A program made the position numbers and the translations under genes. The notes beneath the pieces are model-generated. The model was not told where the DNA came from. It saw only the letters and a program-made list of their open reading frames with translations, and made no database searches. From Myotis daubentonii (taxonomy: Eukaryota; Chordata; Mammalia; Chiroptera; Vespertilionidae), in NCBI RefSeq assembly GCF_963259705.1, contig NC_081852.1, positions 60,514,859 through 60,578,858 of the forward strand: a DNA stretch of 64,000 bases, in the 5' to 3' direction. Below, piece after piece: positions 34,620-46,040 of this stretch. How positions within the stretch are numbered: position 1 is the stretch's first letter; every line of letters starts with the position of its first letter.

Positions 34620-35130
34620 TTGACTGGGGAGTCAGCTGTAGCTAAAAGTTTTCAAAGAAATTACAAATACCTACCACGTACGTATTGCATTTCCACATTG
34701 AAATGTCCAATCCCCTTTGTTGCCTGAGACTCAGCTCCCTCTCTTCCCCCATCTCCATACCTCTGAGCAGGCGGTGCCGGAATTGCCCAATCTGTCCATA
34801 AGGCAAGAGTTGCTTAAACTACTATCCATACGACTCAATTTGTCAGTAAAAACTGCCACCAGCGCTGTGCTTGCAGAAAAATGCCCATAAATGCATTATT
34901 GCGACGGGCAGATCGATGTCTATCATAAAAACAAATAGATTTAACAAGAGCCTGCTTTTCCGAGCGCTGCCATTGGTGGACTGCACATTCCGGCTGGCCC
35001 TGGACTTCTGGGAATGGGCCATAGCGCCGGGGTTGGATACTCCGCTGACTTCACAAGTGATACGGGCAGGAAATTATTCTAACAAGAAAATTTTCCAAGG
35101 AGTAAAGTGAACACCGTAGGCACTGAGCGC
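34620..35130. promoter_or_regulatory. Enhancer-like AT-rich unique block
   Basis: Repeat-free DNA containing TTTTCAAAGAAATTACAAAT, GTACGTATTGCATTTCC, CCATAAATGCATTATTGCG and TAGATTTAACAAGAGCC, ending in a GC-richer part with GAAATTATTCTAACAAG. Many CpGs persist within AT-rich DNA, as in conserved non-coding elements. Not tested by alignment. Confidence 0.3.
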
Positions 35131-36912
35131 TCTCGCACAGTTCCTTTCGCGGTGACACAGGTACACACACGAAAATAAATGCGACAGCCGTCAGGAAATG
35201 TGTCTGTCGAATCTGTAACTGGTTTTACCGCAGCTGCATCACAGGCCACAGGAGTTTCTCCCAGGTGGGCGGGAGGGGACAGGAGGCCTCCACCCTCCCT
35301 GGAGACGCCCACTCCTCTGGCAAGCCCCCAATCTAAAAGAAAGCAACTTGTGGTACAAAAAAAAAAACCAAACAACCCCACAAATTTCAGCATTGCACCC
35401 ATGGGCGAGGGCATGACCGCTATGCCTGCGGCCCCGGGGCCAGGCTATTGAGCTGTTTGCCTGGAGCAGACAGGAGGGTGGCTGCCCCAGACTGGAGTCA
35501 CTTCCAGGGACGGTGCACTTTGGCAAGACACTGCTTGTGACAGATTTACACGTGAGCCAGGGCAGCCCAGACCACTCGGATCCCTTCAAAGGTTATAAAA
35601 GGCCACAAAAATGATTCATTCCTCTCCTTAGACAGTTCACTTTAACAGCCATATAAAGGAGCAGGTACTCACTGTATTCCATACATTCATTATGGGGTTT
35701 CCCCAAACCCTATGGCCCTCCTATAGAAGCTTTCTATCACTGTTACCTTTCCTAAGTCAAGAAACCTAGACTCTTTCGCTCCACTGACCAACAGATACCG
35801 GGCAGTTACCCGAACGTCGCAGAACATACATCCCACAGGACTTGTCTACAACACTGAGTCTCCCTGTGCCCAGACAGGCCTCCAGAACTAGCAGAATGAG
35901 GACAACGATCAACCAAGGGAACCAGCCTCCTGAATGCACCCCTTGCAGATGAACCACACACTCACTTCACACCAAGAACGGGGTGTGGGGTGGCTCATTT
36001 ATCGCGTGTATACATGAAAACACCGGCACACGGTCCACTCCCACTCAGTGGTAATACTGTCGTTTATGTGTCTGACTGTATCATCCTTCAGGTTGTCTTT
36101 AAATCATATTCTATGATAACACCCCATCTCTTTCAGAAAGTAGCTGAGTCAGAAGCTCCCATCCCCGTAAACAGAGTCGGGGGGACTGTGACAGAGGCCC
36201 ACGGAGTTCAAGGCCTCCCGGAGCCCAGAGCCCAGTGTGCCCACCTGCAGTGAGCAGAGACACACACAGGAAGTCGGGACCCTCAGGGTTCGTGCACTTA
36301 GAGGAGGAAGTCTACGCCAGGCAAGGGCGTCAGGCGGGGTCAGGGTGACCTGACAGGTGGGAGCAGATGACCACAGGAAGATGACCTGACAGGTGGGAGC
36401 AGACGACCACAGGAAAGAGTTCAGAAAGTGTGCTTCTGCTTCCTTTCCTTTTCTACGCAGGAGAAAAGACCCGCAACTGGAAAAGGGCATCGGTGCCCCC
36501 AAAAGGAAGTTGGAACAGGACAATCTGGGTGGTTTGAATCACTGGCTTCTAAATCTCCCCTGTACGGCAAGAGAAATGAAACATAGTGTGGTAAGTGTAT
36601 GTTATTAAGAAACACTGAGAACAGTACGCTGTGCTGGGTTCCTGAGAAGGCTGGAGGAGAAACGGCGGGAACGCCCACAGGGCCGGTTCTTCCGCAGGCC
36701 TGGCCTCCCTCCTTCCGTCTGCAGGACGGACAGGCGTGCGGGGAACCTGGGACAGGGGCCCAAGTGGAAGACCAGGCCCAGTGAGGCCAGTCAGGCCCAA
36801 AACAGAGAGAACAAGGAAGGTCTGAGGATCCCAGCAGCGGAACAGGAGCAGCGAGGCGCTACCTGGGTCTGCTGGGCTCTGCAGGCAAAGCCTTTTAATG
36901 CAGTGTCTAAGG
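35131..36912. other. Unique DNA with a short tandem duplication, no gene seen
   Basis: Frames up to 139 codons on the minus strand overlap one another and lack domains. No old repeat family is recognised. Confidence 0.35.
36346..36417. repeat. Tandem duplication, 36 bp x 2
   Basis: Two 36-bp copies beginning TGACCTGACAGGTGGGAGCA (36346 and 36382) differ at two positions. The low divergence suggests a recent local slippage or duplication. Confidence 0.9.
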
Positions 36913-37223
36913 CAGCGGTTCTCAACCTGGGGGTCGCGACCCCTTTGGGGGTTGAACGACCCTCTCACAGGGGTCGTCTAAGACCATCGGAAAACACATA
37001 TATAATTACGTATTGTTTTTGTGATTAATCACTATGCTTTAATGATGTTCAATGTGTAACAATGAAAGTACATCCTGCCTATCAGATATTTACATGAGGA
37101 TTTATAACAGTAGCAAAATTACAGTTATGAAGTAGCAACAAAAATAATTTTATGGTTGGGGGTCACCACAATAGGAGGAACTGTATTAAAGGGTCGTGGC
37201 ATTAGGAAGGTTGAGAACCACTG
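36913..37223. mobile_element. SPIN (Space Invader) non-autonomous hAT, 311 bp
   Basis: The ends are CAGCGGTTCTCAACCT and AGGTTGAGAACCACTG. The interior has GGTCGCGACCCCTTTGGGGG, the GATTAATCACTATGCTTTAA block, and AGTTATGAAGTAGCAACAAA before the right end. This is SPIN, a hAT family known from Myotis and other unrelated tetrapods and explained by horizontal transfer. The left flank GTCTAAGG has a central TA as expected; the right flank GTAATGAG no longer matches it. No transposase. It lies opposite in orientation to the copy at 60257-60816. Confidence 0.93.
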
Positions 37224-37571
37224 GTAATGAGAGTGAAACCCAGCTCCTAACACAGGCCTTTGCTCATGAAAGAACATGCACGCAGTGGGTGAGGAGACCG
37301 TGCCCAGGCCTGGTCCACCCAGCCCCACGGTCACAGGCGCAGCCCTACTGCTCAGTCCTCACCAAGAGCAGAGCCAGGAAGCAAGGCCGCAGGGCAGGGC
37401 AGGGCAGGCCAGCCCTCTGCTGCTTGCAGATCCCGGGCCTTAGCAAGTGTGGGCCTGGTGTGAACTGCCGCACGGGCAATGCCATGTGGGTTACCCCAGG
37501 ACCGCCCACCCCCACACCCCACTGGGCCATCGGCTGCTTTGTATCTTTCTCACCTCCCTGCGCGTCTAATC
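37224..37571. other. Unique DNA between two hAT elements
   Basis: GC-rich; no gene or repeat recognised. Confidence 0.35.
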
Positions 37572-37733
37572 CAGGGGTGGGGAGCGTCCCGCCCGGCCAG
37601 GCACTAGGAGTGAGTTAATTAAATGTTCGACCAAACGGAGCAGGCTAGTTTTTAAGCTGATCATTCTGTATGGCCCGTGGATGATGCTATAAATATCCCA
37701 AAGCCCTTGGCAGAGAAAAGGTTCCCACCCCTG
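37572..37733. mobile_element. Non-autonomous hAT element, 162 bp
   Basis: The ends CAGGGGTGGGGAGC and GGTTCCCACCCCTG are inverted repeats. Flanks GTCTAATC (37564-37571) and GTCTAGCC (37734-37741) match at 6 of 8 positions, a slightly decayed target duplication. The interior contains CAGGCACTAGGAGTGAGTTA, TTAATTAAATGTTCGACC and ATGGCCCGTGG. It is a different family from the SPIN 350 bp upstream. Confidence 0.88.
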
Positions 37734-38699
37734 GTCTAGCCCATGGCGGACTCGGGAGGACACCAAACCATCTCCCGTCTTGTCTGGGGATGGGGAGGGG
37801 AAGCCTTGCTCAGAGACGCCACGGGTTCCACGTGAATAACCAGGCCAGTTCTTCGCTCTTTGCCTTCAACAGCTTCGCCTTCTACCTCCACCAGCTGTGG
37901 CCCCTCTCGGGTAACGGTCCACCCAACCAGGCAAAAGCTGTGCTCGCCCACACAAACTGTGCTCCCTACCAGGACAGAAAACCGCCTCCTGGGCCAAGGC
38001 CTCGAGAGGGAACCCCCCGAGATCCGGACAGTTAGGAGCCCGGCGTGGGGGGTGCGAGGGTAGGGCTGCTCTCCTGCATTATCCCCACTTGGGGATGATG
38101 GGCCGGTGCCGATGGCTCTCAGGCCACCTGTCACTCCAGGTGCCCATGGAGGCTATGGGGTGTGATGTATACAAACCCAGCAGCTAACGGGGACCCCACC
38201 TGGTCCTCCTCTCCACCTGCCTCACACAAGACAGGACTGGAAGTCTGCACAAGGAGAGGCCCGAGGAGGGGCTTCTGGAAGCTTCCTGGGAGCTAAAGGG
38301 GAGCGGAGGCCCGCTGGCGCTGGTGAGCAGGGCAGGAGGGTGGGCAGTGCTGGCGTGAAGGTGTTGCCACCTGGAGGTCGGGCAGGGATGGCCAGGTGCC
38401 CACACCAAGCCTCGGTCACTGCAGTGCGACCTGGTCCTGGACACCAGGGCAAACCGGGCACACGTGTGCACCCCTGAGCACACTTGGACACACCTGAGCC
38501 TACCTGGGCCCCTGTGTGTGGGTGGGGGGCAGGGCGGGCTCCACCGGGACAGTGAGATGAGGGAGCCTGTAGGCCACTCAGGGCTGAGCTGTCCCACGGG
38601 CTGCAGACGCCCGCCCTCCTCTGGGCGAGCCCTGAACGTGGGCAGGAGGGAGGCAGCCGGACACTCACCGCGAAGCCCAAAGCGCCGACGTGAGCAGCT
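37734..38699. other. GC-rich unique DNA upstream of the CpG island, no gene seen
   Basis: Overlapping frames up to 232 codons (38464-39162 plus, running into the CpG island) have biased Gly/Ala/Arg composition and no domain. Confidence 0.4.
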
Positions 38700-39065
38700 G
38701 GAGTACAGGGGAGCAAGGTGGTCTGGGCGCCAGGGCTGCCTGGGCAAGTCCGGGCGCGGGGGCGGGGCAGGGGCGGGGCAGGGGCGGGGCCTGCAGTCGC
38801 GGGAAGGGGACGCAGGCGCTCGGGGGCGGGGCCGGGCTGTTCTAGGGGGCGGGGCTCAGGGGGCGGGGCCTGGGCTTGCGGGAAGTGGGGCGCGCGGGGG
38901 CGGGGCCGGAACGCGCTCGGGGGCGGGACTCAGGGCGGGGCGGGGCCTGGACGGAGGAACACGAGGCGCAGGCAGGGGCGGGGCCGAGCGCGGGCACCGC
39001 CTCCCCGCCCTGAGCGCCGCGGGGTCGGAGCATGCGCATTGCGGCGCCGGGCTGACTCCGCTCTG
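38700..39065. promoter_or_regulatory. Orphan CpG island with ten GC boxes and an NRF1-like site
   Basis: About 365 bp of very high GC and CpG density contain ten GGGCGGGGC (SP/KLF) boxes, three of them in tandem at an 11-bp step from 38759, nearly all on the plus strand. GCATGCGCA at 39030-39038 resembles an NRF1 site. Density ends abruptly at 39065, where AT-richer DNA begins, and a consensus donor G|GTGAGT lies at 39314. This is the layout of a housekeeping-type, TATA-less promoter with a possible first exon reading right. No downstream coding exon is recognised. The G-rich strand could also form quadruplexes. Confidence 0.55.
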
Positions 39066-40029
39066 CGCAGCCTCACAGAGGAAAATAACAACAAAATTGA
39101 GTCAGGATGCCTGCAGGTGCCCTGAGGAGGGTGTTGTGGGGCAGTTCACAGTTAATGCATGAACAGTACTTTTAATCTGGATAGTATTTTAACATGAACC
39201 CCTGAGCTATTAATAAAGAGAGGCTAGCTGGTGATCGCCCCTGATCCAGGGGCAGGACAGAAGGCAGTTTGGTGATCCAGTGGCTAGCGAGGTGGATGAT
39301 GTGATGTCCCGGGGTGAGTGAGGAAGGGAGAGGAGAGGGTGGCATCCAGGTGAGGCGCCTGGGCCTGGCCCTGCTGCGGGGACCCAGTTGCCCTCGGTGG
39401 GGAGATTGAAGGACCCTGCAGATGCCCTCACAAGGGGTTCCAGGCTCAGCAGCCAAGGTGAGGTCTCAGAGCCCCACCCTGGCCCCAGGACTAGACCTGC
39501 TAAAGCCTGAGACTGAGCTGTGGTGTCTCGGACTCTCCAGTGAGCAGAACTGAAACCCACACTTCCGGCACTTCCTGGCACATTCTTCCCTCCTCGGTGA
39601 TAATTTCCAAAAACTCAAGTCTTTTTCTCAAAGCTCCCCCATGCCTTGTCCCCGGTCCCATCCCACCACACACTCCCCCACCAGGTGCTTCCTCTTGTTA
39701 AAGCAACACAAGCATAGTGACACCCCAAGGAGCCTGCCAGGTGTGCCAGGGGCACAGGTGAGGAGGCTGGGCTGGGCCCGTCAGCCTGGTACTGTGCGGG
39801 CACCTGCCTTCTCTACCTGCCGGGTGACAGCCTGGCACCAGATGGGCCAGGGGCTGCTGGGGGTTCCCGTCGTGTATTAACAAATCCCATCCCGTCCTCC
39901 AGACACTGGTTCCCAGGAAGGACTTTCGCAGAAGCGGTGGACAGCCCCAGCCTCGTGTCCTCACTTCCCTCGTCTGCTTCACGGGCCTCCCAGCGTGTCC
40001 TTAAGACCAGCCGCCTCGCCTCCTCTGGG
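39066..40029. other. Unique DNA downstream of the CpG island
   Basis: It begins AT-richer (39.07-39.25 kb), then is mixed. It contains a consensus 5' splice site, CCGGGGTGAGTG, at 39309-39320. No repeat or coding frame is supported. Confidence 0.35.
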
Positions 40030-40450
40030 CCGCCGGAACAACGGTAATTTGCATCTCCTCTTTAAACATCCAAGTAGTTACCTTTCACGTTAAACAGATG
40101 AACACGGCGTGTTTTTGCTTCCAACGATCTGCAGCCCAAGAAATGCGTGTAATAAGCCTCCTTCCCAGCTACTTTTGTGACATGAGACCATTTACAACAA
40201 AGCTGTCTTCAGCAGTCAAACTTAATCCCCACTACCCTGCCTCGGGGAAAAGAGGGGATTTTGTAACGATCACATAAAACCTTGTGTGGTTTGAAAGCCC
40301 CCGAACTCTGGACAAACGTGCCAGGGCCGCGTAACAAAAGAAACATGTTGGGGAGCTTGCCACTGTCGGTGTTTTACATACAGTTTTCGGATAGCATCTC
40401 CAGTGGAGGCTCCCCGATTAACACAATTGATTTTCTCAGCCCCCGGTTAC
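40030..40450. promoter_or_regulatory. Enhancer-like unique block with POU octamer
   Basis: Repeat-free DNA with a perfect octamer ATTTGCAT at 40047-40054, GTAGTTACCTTTCACG, GTGTAATAAGCC and GATTAACACAATTGATTTTC. CpGs persist and the composition departs from its flanks. The regulatory role is inference. Confidence 0.33.
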
Positions 40451-41974
40451 TATAAAGGCTGGAGCCAAGAGCCAGCCCTGGCTGGTGCAGCCCCAGCGGG
40501 TTTGGACAGGTGAGGGCCTCTGGGGGGGTCTGGAGCAGGGAAGTGGGCCCCTCAGGACCAGGAGCGGGTGCCAGGTGTCTCTATGCGCTATTCTCAGCGT
40601 TGCTAGTGCCATCTTTGTGGGTGTGCAGCCCGGGCAGCATCCCCAAGGAGCCAAGAGCATGCACGGCCACACGAAGCTCACCCATGGAGCAGCCAGGATA
40701 TCTGCTCGGGTTGAGGGAGCGATGCAGGAAAGGCCTGAAAGAGAACATGAACCGCATGGGCTTCTATCACAGGAAAGGCCCGCACCAGGTAAGGGCCAGT
40801 GTTATGTGTCTGCAACAAGCAGAATCCGAAGTAACCGCTTGAGCTAAAGCTGACCCTTGGGCCAGTGTTGATTGTGGGATGTGGGTTCCCTCTTGGAGAG
40901 AGACCACTGCGGATCTGACCTGGCTCATCTTTCCAAAATGTGGCGACGTTAGAGAACTGACAACCGGACAGTGTACATAACACAGGTCGACGAGCGAATA
41001 AGTGCAGCTTCCGGTGTGTGGGGGGGTCCACGGGCTCAGAGGAGGCCTTGTGATTTGGGGGAGCCCCCGGCCTGCCTTGGGCTGTCTGGCTGTGGATGGC
41101 TCGGGTGGGGGGTTTCCTTGGATGTTGGCCTTTCAGAAAGAGGCTCCTATACTCATTACCAAGTGTTTTTGATCCATTTTCGGGAAGGGCTCTGCTGGTA
41201 ACACGCTGCCTGCGGTTTGGGCAGAGTCTTGTAAGTGGTGTGAAGTGCACCCAGGCGCCCGGAGGAGGGGCTCTCCGCCGCCCCCGCCTGCGGGGTGAGC
41301 AGAAGCACCTGGCTCACTGTGACTTGGAAATTAATGCAAGAGACGTGGGGATTTGGATGCTGAGACTGCGCTCTGTCCCCGTCTGCTCTGCCTGGGAGAC
41401 GACAAATGAGAACCAAGACTGGGAAGCCCCCCATGCAGGTGCTCTGTCTCAGACCCCAGATATCAATCTGGGAAGGGCAGGCAGTGCGTCCCTTCTTAGG
41501 GGACTGCGCCATCTCGCCCCAGGGCACTGATTTAAAATAACACGAGGAGGCGAAACTGGGAAGAGCCCCAGACACATGGCAGCAGAACTATGGTGCCGAC
41601 GGGGCGCTGGCCGTCTGTCCCAGGGTCCCATTGTCTGCTAAGTAATCTGGGGAGTCAGGAATGAGAGGGTGTGGTCCTAGGAGTGGTCCCTCCATCTGTC
41701 TCACCAGCAGCCACTGCAGACGAAGCCCTGCTGGCCCAGCAGGGGCCATGTGGCTCCAGGGCCATCATAGCCATCTTTGCCGGGAGGGGCTCCCATGGAG
41801 ATAGAGAGGAAGGCCCCAGCCCGCGCTGTTGAGCCCCTGGATCCAGCCATATCTGAAGGTGGCCATCCCTGCACTTCTCATGCCTGTGTGACAATGAATT
41901 ATTTTGTTTGAATAAACAAGTTTGAGTTGTTTTTGTAATCGAGTCTTGAGTAATACAAGTGTACCCAGGCACTG
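40451..41974. other. Unique or decayed DNA, no gene seen
   Basis: Minus-strand frame 40678-41250 (190 codons) overlaps two plus frames and has no domain. A possible old LINE tail lies near 41880-41955 (GAATAAACAAGTTTGAG). Confidence 0.35.
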
Positions 41975-42395
41975 TGCTACCTGTCTTTACTCGTGTTATC
42001 CTTTTAAAATCTCACAGCTTTGCCCGGCCAGTGTGCTCAGTGGTTGAGCGTCAACCTATGAACCAGGAGGTCAGGGTTAAATTCCTGGTCAGGGCACGTG
42101 CCTGGGTTGTGGGTTTGATCCCCAATAGGGGGCGTGCAGGAGGCAGCCGATCGATCCATGATTCTTTCTCATCATCAATGTTTTTATCTCTCTTTCCCTC
42201 TTCCTCCTTCTTTGAAATCAAGAAAAACGTAAAAAACAAAACAAAACAAAACAAAAAACCTCACAGATTTGTGAGATGAGCATCATTATACCCATTTTAC
42301 AGTGAGGAGACTGAGGAGGAAAGAGGTCAGATTCCTTGTGCACAGCTACTCAGCTACAAAATGGTAGCACTGGGACTTACTTGTGTGGAGTTACT
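41975..42395 (+). mobile_element. MIR relic split by a younger SINE
   Basis: Left part: CTGTCTTTACTCGTGTTATC then CTTTTAAAATCTCACAG. Right part, after the SINE: CATCATTATACCCATTTTAC, AGTGAGGAGACTGAGG and CTACAAAATGGTAGCACTGG. Together they follow the MIR consensus; the SINE at 42023-42259 sits in the middle. Confidence 0.75.
42023..42259 (+). mobile_element. Ves-type SINE
   Basis: The head CCCGGCCAGTGTGCTCAGTG contains the tRNA-like A box region, and GGGTTAAATTCCTGGTCAGG a decayed B-box region. Next come GATCCCCAATAGGGGGCGTG, CAGGAGGCAGCCGATCGATC, a pyrimidine-rich part and an (AAAAC)n-type tail. Duplications CTCACAGCTTTG (42011-42022) and CTCACAGATTTG (42260-42271) differ by one base. It is fairly diverged. 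Confidence 0.88.
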
Positions 42396-42468
42396 GATCC
42401 CCAAGTTTCAATATTTTCTAAGAATATTCTCAATTCCTCTGAATATAGGATTAGGGAGGGGAAAGGAA

Positions 42469-42471
<3 letters not shown>

Positions 42472-42520
<49 letters not shown>
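42472..42520. repeat. (GA)n microsatellite
   Basis: About 24 GA units in a purine-rich tract reaching to about 42575. Confidence 0.95.
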
Positions 42521-42527
<7 letters not shown>

Positions 42528-42829
42528 GGAGGCATGAAGGGAGGGAGCGAGAAAGAGAGCCAGAAAAAAAAAAGACTCTGTTAGCATTTTTGAATTGAGG
42601 AATTTAAAATCTTTTGGTGGCAAGTGATGATGGTGTATTTCTAGGGCTTAGGGATTTTATCTTGCTATTTGTTCTTCAAATAAAAGAATCAGAGTTGCTG
42701 ACTTAGTTTAAACCAACTCCAAAGACTGCCGAGTTGACTGCTGATTAAAAACTTGTCTTTCTCGGGTCTGAGACGGGAATAGCGGATCTGACTTCCCTGA
42801 ATGTGTTGCTTCTTGCAAATTTGATTTTC
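42521..42829. other. Unique AT-rich DNA, no feature seen
   Basis: Purine-rich to 42575, then AT-rich with no repeat family or gene signal. Confidence 0.3.
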
Positions 42830-43060
42830 ATTTGCAGAGCTTGAGCATGCCAATGATTGGGGAAATGTAGCTTGATTATTAACCAGCCAGAAATAGTATC
42901 GCTTTGGCATCTACCCATGCTCGCGCAATAAAAATAGATCGGAAAAAGCCTGACGCGGAAAGTAAAGGTGATTTTGGACCCATTAGTCTCACAGTTACTT
43001 CGGGCCCCCGTCTGTGGGCTAATTCCAGAGTAAACAGGCCCCTAGATGAATAGAATCTCT
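42830..43060. promoter_or_regulatory. Enhancer-like unique block
   Basis: Contains CATGCCAATGATTGGGG, GTAGCTTGATTATTAACC, GCGCAATAAAAATAGATCGG and GGGCTAATTCCAGAG. It is repeat-free and AT-rich with retained CpGs. Low-confidence functional call. Confidence 0.28.
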
Positions 43061-43850
43061 AGGTGACAGTAATGGGAAAGGTCACTTTTGATTCAGTGTG
43101 CTTTGCCATTTGTGCATTGAGCCTGGATCTCTGCAGAAGTCTACACATTCCAGCCGTTGCCTTTCTGCTCTCTGGCCAAGACGAGCCCTCATTTTTAATG
43201 GTTCCCCCTGCATTACCTTACACTTCTCAGATCCTCCATGTCTCATTTCCCCTCGGTTCTGCCAGCTAAAGCTTCTTTTTTTCCTGATTATTTGTCCCTT
43301 CGTACACAAGTACACAGCCTGCAGCCGTGGCCCTATGCTGGGGGCCTGCGGAGGGAGGGGGGGGCGTCTGTGGGGAAGAAGGGGGCAGGCTCCCTTAACC
43401 TCATTGGCCACAAGAACGTTTTCAGTAATGAAGCTGTGGGGATGGGGCTCGGGCCTGCCTCTCGCATCAGTGCAAATGGGCTTTGCGATGGCCGCGTGGA
43501 ACGGTGCGCTCGAATGTGCTGGGAGGTTTAGACAATTTTTCAAACTTCCACGTAGGTAATGTCGGAATATTCCTGAAATGGCATCCTATGTCCTCAGGAT
43601 GCGCCCAGGCAACGGGCGGGGGCCCGCGCGGGGCGGAAGGAGGAGACCAGGAGAGAATTTCCATTTTCATTCCCTGGGCCAGCAGCCGGCAGCTCACTCC
43701 GGGTGGCTCTCTCCGCCACTCCCTGGGCTGCTCTCGGGAATTAGCGACGCTGCGGCTGACGGAGCTGTTGATGAAAGCATCTTCTCCGAATCGTTCAAAA
43801 ATCCAAAAGGCGTCCAACTTGGCCAGTTTAAGACAACGGAGCGAGGGTCC
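43061..43850. other. Unique DNA, no gene seen
   Basis: Frames of 116-182 codons on both strands overlap each other here (43082-44031). None shows a domain. Confidence 0.35.
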
Positions 43851-44310
43851 CGGTGAGCGCCGCGGGCCGAGGGAGGCTCTTTCCTGGCCAATGCAGTTTC
43901 TCCTCCCTGAATTTCCTCAGGGCCCCAGCGCTTGGTTGGAAATGGTGGCCGTTTTTGAAAGCATTTCTTCACGAAGACGCGGCTGCCAAAGGTCATATTA
44001 CGGATATGCTTCTGGGGTGATAACATTTTGATTAGATATGCCAGGATCTCCCAGCCTGCCCTGGGAACGTCATCGTCTACCATTTTCCATTATTTTAAGA
44101 AAATCATGGGAGCGGATGCTGTCGGGCAATCAGACATGAATGCTGTGGCTTATTTTCTGTGCTGTAATGTGCCAGCACCGTGGGCGTCGTTGCAGGAAAT
44201 AAACGATTCTTCCCCAATAAACCAAATGCCTAAAGAAGCCCCCGGAGGAGGCGGGATGTCCATAAAAGTTGAAATGGATTTCATAATGTGGCACTCAATT
44301 TAGTGGAATA
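43851..44310. promoter_or_regulatory. Enhancer-like unique block
   Basis: Includes GATAACATTTTGATTAGATA, a CATTTTCCATTATTTTAAG block, GAAATAAACGATTCTTCCCC and TCATAATGTGGCACTC. No repeats; no coding frame is supported. The motif style matches the other candidate blocks of the 40-62 kb interval. Confidence 0.3.
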
Positions 44311-44456
44311 AGTGGGATTCAAAAATAATCCAATCTTCCGAGGGAAAGTACCTCTCCTAACCTGAGGGGGGCTCATGCAGGACCCAGGCCAAGCACAGGT
44401 GGTTTCATTTGTGCCTAAATGTATTTATTAAATTACCTGTTTTCCCTCCATTGAAA

Positions 44457-44485
44457 TCTCTCTCTCTCTCTCCTCTCTCTCTCTA

Positions 44486-44561
<76 letters not shown>
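44457..44561. repeat. (CT)n microsatellite, interrupted
   Basis: About 105 bp of CT repeat with a few interruptions, followed by a C-run. It produces Ser/Leu and Arg/Glu repeat peptides in overlapping frames. Confidence 0.96.
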
Positions 44562-44564
<3 letters not shown>

Positions 44565-45864
44565 CCCACCATGAAAAATTGGCTCCTTAGAGTCGCCGAC
44601 CAGAAAGCATCCATCAAAGGCCAGCTCTGACTCTGCAGCTTAGTGAGAAGAGGCTCCTGTGTGCGCCTGCGTAGTTCTGCCTCGAAGATTCTCAGGAACA
44701 GAAAATATTCCAAAAATGGTAGCAGGACGCTGACCTCATTAATTGTTCTCTAACCCCAGCACTGAAATAAAGTAACAAAGCCCACGCTCAGCACCAGAAG
44801 GCGAGGGGAGAGACTGCTTGGCATTGTGGTGGGTGGCAGCGGGGTGCACGGAAGGAAAGGGGGGCGCTGGGAGGGGCTGGAAACACTCAGGGAAGGACGC
44901 AGCGGGCCCTGGGTGCCTGTGCCACTGGGTTTCGTGTCACATCGGCACCAAGACGAGAGAGTGGGAATGAAGAGAGATGAGGGCCGGCAGCCCACGGAGA
45001 TGTTCCGCGTGGCGCCGGACACAGGCAGCCCTGCACGATGTCCCGGACGTCATGATGGTCTCATAAGCAAGCGCCGTAAAGCGCGTAGCCACCAACGTAA
45101 AACCGATCCATCTCATCCTGGAAACTGAAGGTTTGGGAGTTTACTTCAAATTCTTCTTGTATTTTAACCCTAATCTTTTAATAACAGAAATGAAAAATAA
45201 TTGGCACATAAACGGATGCAGTTTAACGATGACACGTTCACGAATAGGCGTGCAGCCACTCTTTCCAACCATAACATCACCGCCACTCTCCAGCCGTCAG
45301 GTGTTCAAATGGATTCTGTAAATGTGCAAAGACTCAAAGCGAATCTATTAAAGAGCAAGCCAACACGACGTCAGGCTGGAAACAAGGCAGGTGGACGGGA
45401 GAGAAGAAGAGAGACGCCCCCCCGCTCCCCCCCCCGGCCTCCCAGCAGCCCGTTCTCATGACTAACCTGCCCGGCGCCCCACAAACTCTCAGTCATTCGC
45501 ACCTTCCCGGGCGCCTGTACGCCAGCCAGTTGTTCAGGGGAGCAACACGCAATGTGACTGCCGCACTTCACAGTGGAAAGGCAAATAGCGATGATTTCCT
45601 TTGCCAGCCTGACACCCGCCGCCTTGACCGTGTGGGTGAAATCCCTGGGCGCTGGGCCTGTGAGGGTGGCCGCGGATGGTGCTGCCCAGCTCCCCGCCTC
45701 CAGCATGCCCGCACGCCCGCACACCCGCACGCAGTCGCTGGGGCATCCATGCCCTTTTTCTCAGTGAAAATCCTATACATCATGATAACCGGGGAATTAA
45801 TGCCGAAAACAACATGATCCCCACAGCTATGCTGTGTATCTGGGTGCTCCAGAGAAATGGAAGG
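44562..45864. other. Unique DNA, no gene seen
   Basis: Mixed composition with a short C-run at about 45417-45434. Frames up to 119 codons are unsupported. Confidence 0.35.
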
Positions 45865-46035
45865 TATATCTATCTATATCTATATCTATATCTATATCTA
45901 TATCTATATCTATACCTATACCTATATCTATACCTATATCATATATATATCTATATATCCATAGCTATCCATATCCACATATACATATCTATATCTATCT
46001 ATCTATCTATCTATCAATCAATCACCTATCTATCT
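45865..46035. repeat. Compound (ATCT)n / (ATATCT)n satellite-like repeat
   Basis: About 170 bp of tetra- and hexanucleotide repeats (TATCTATATC pattern drifting into CTATCTATCTAT). It translates to Tyr/Leu or Ile/Ser repeat peptides, which explains the 145-codon frame crossing it. Confidence 0.95.
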
Positions 46036-46040
46036 ACAGA

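Noticed and set aside
38464..39162. 232-codon plus-strand frame across the CpG island
   Set aside because: Gly/Arg/Ala-rich translation of GC boxes; the island is better explained as a promoter.
42130..42145. CTCF-like AATAGGGGGCGTG
   Set aside because: It lies in the SINE body and lacks the CCAS half of the motif.
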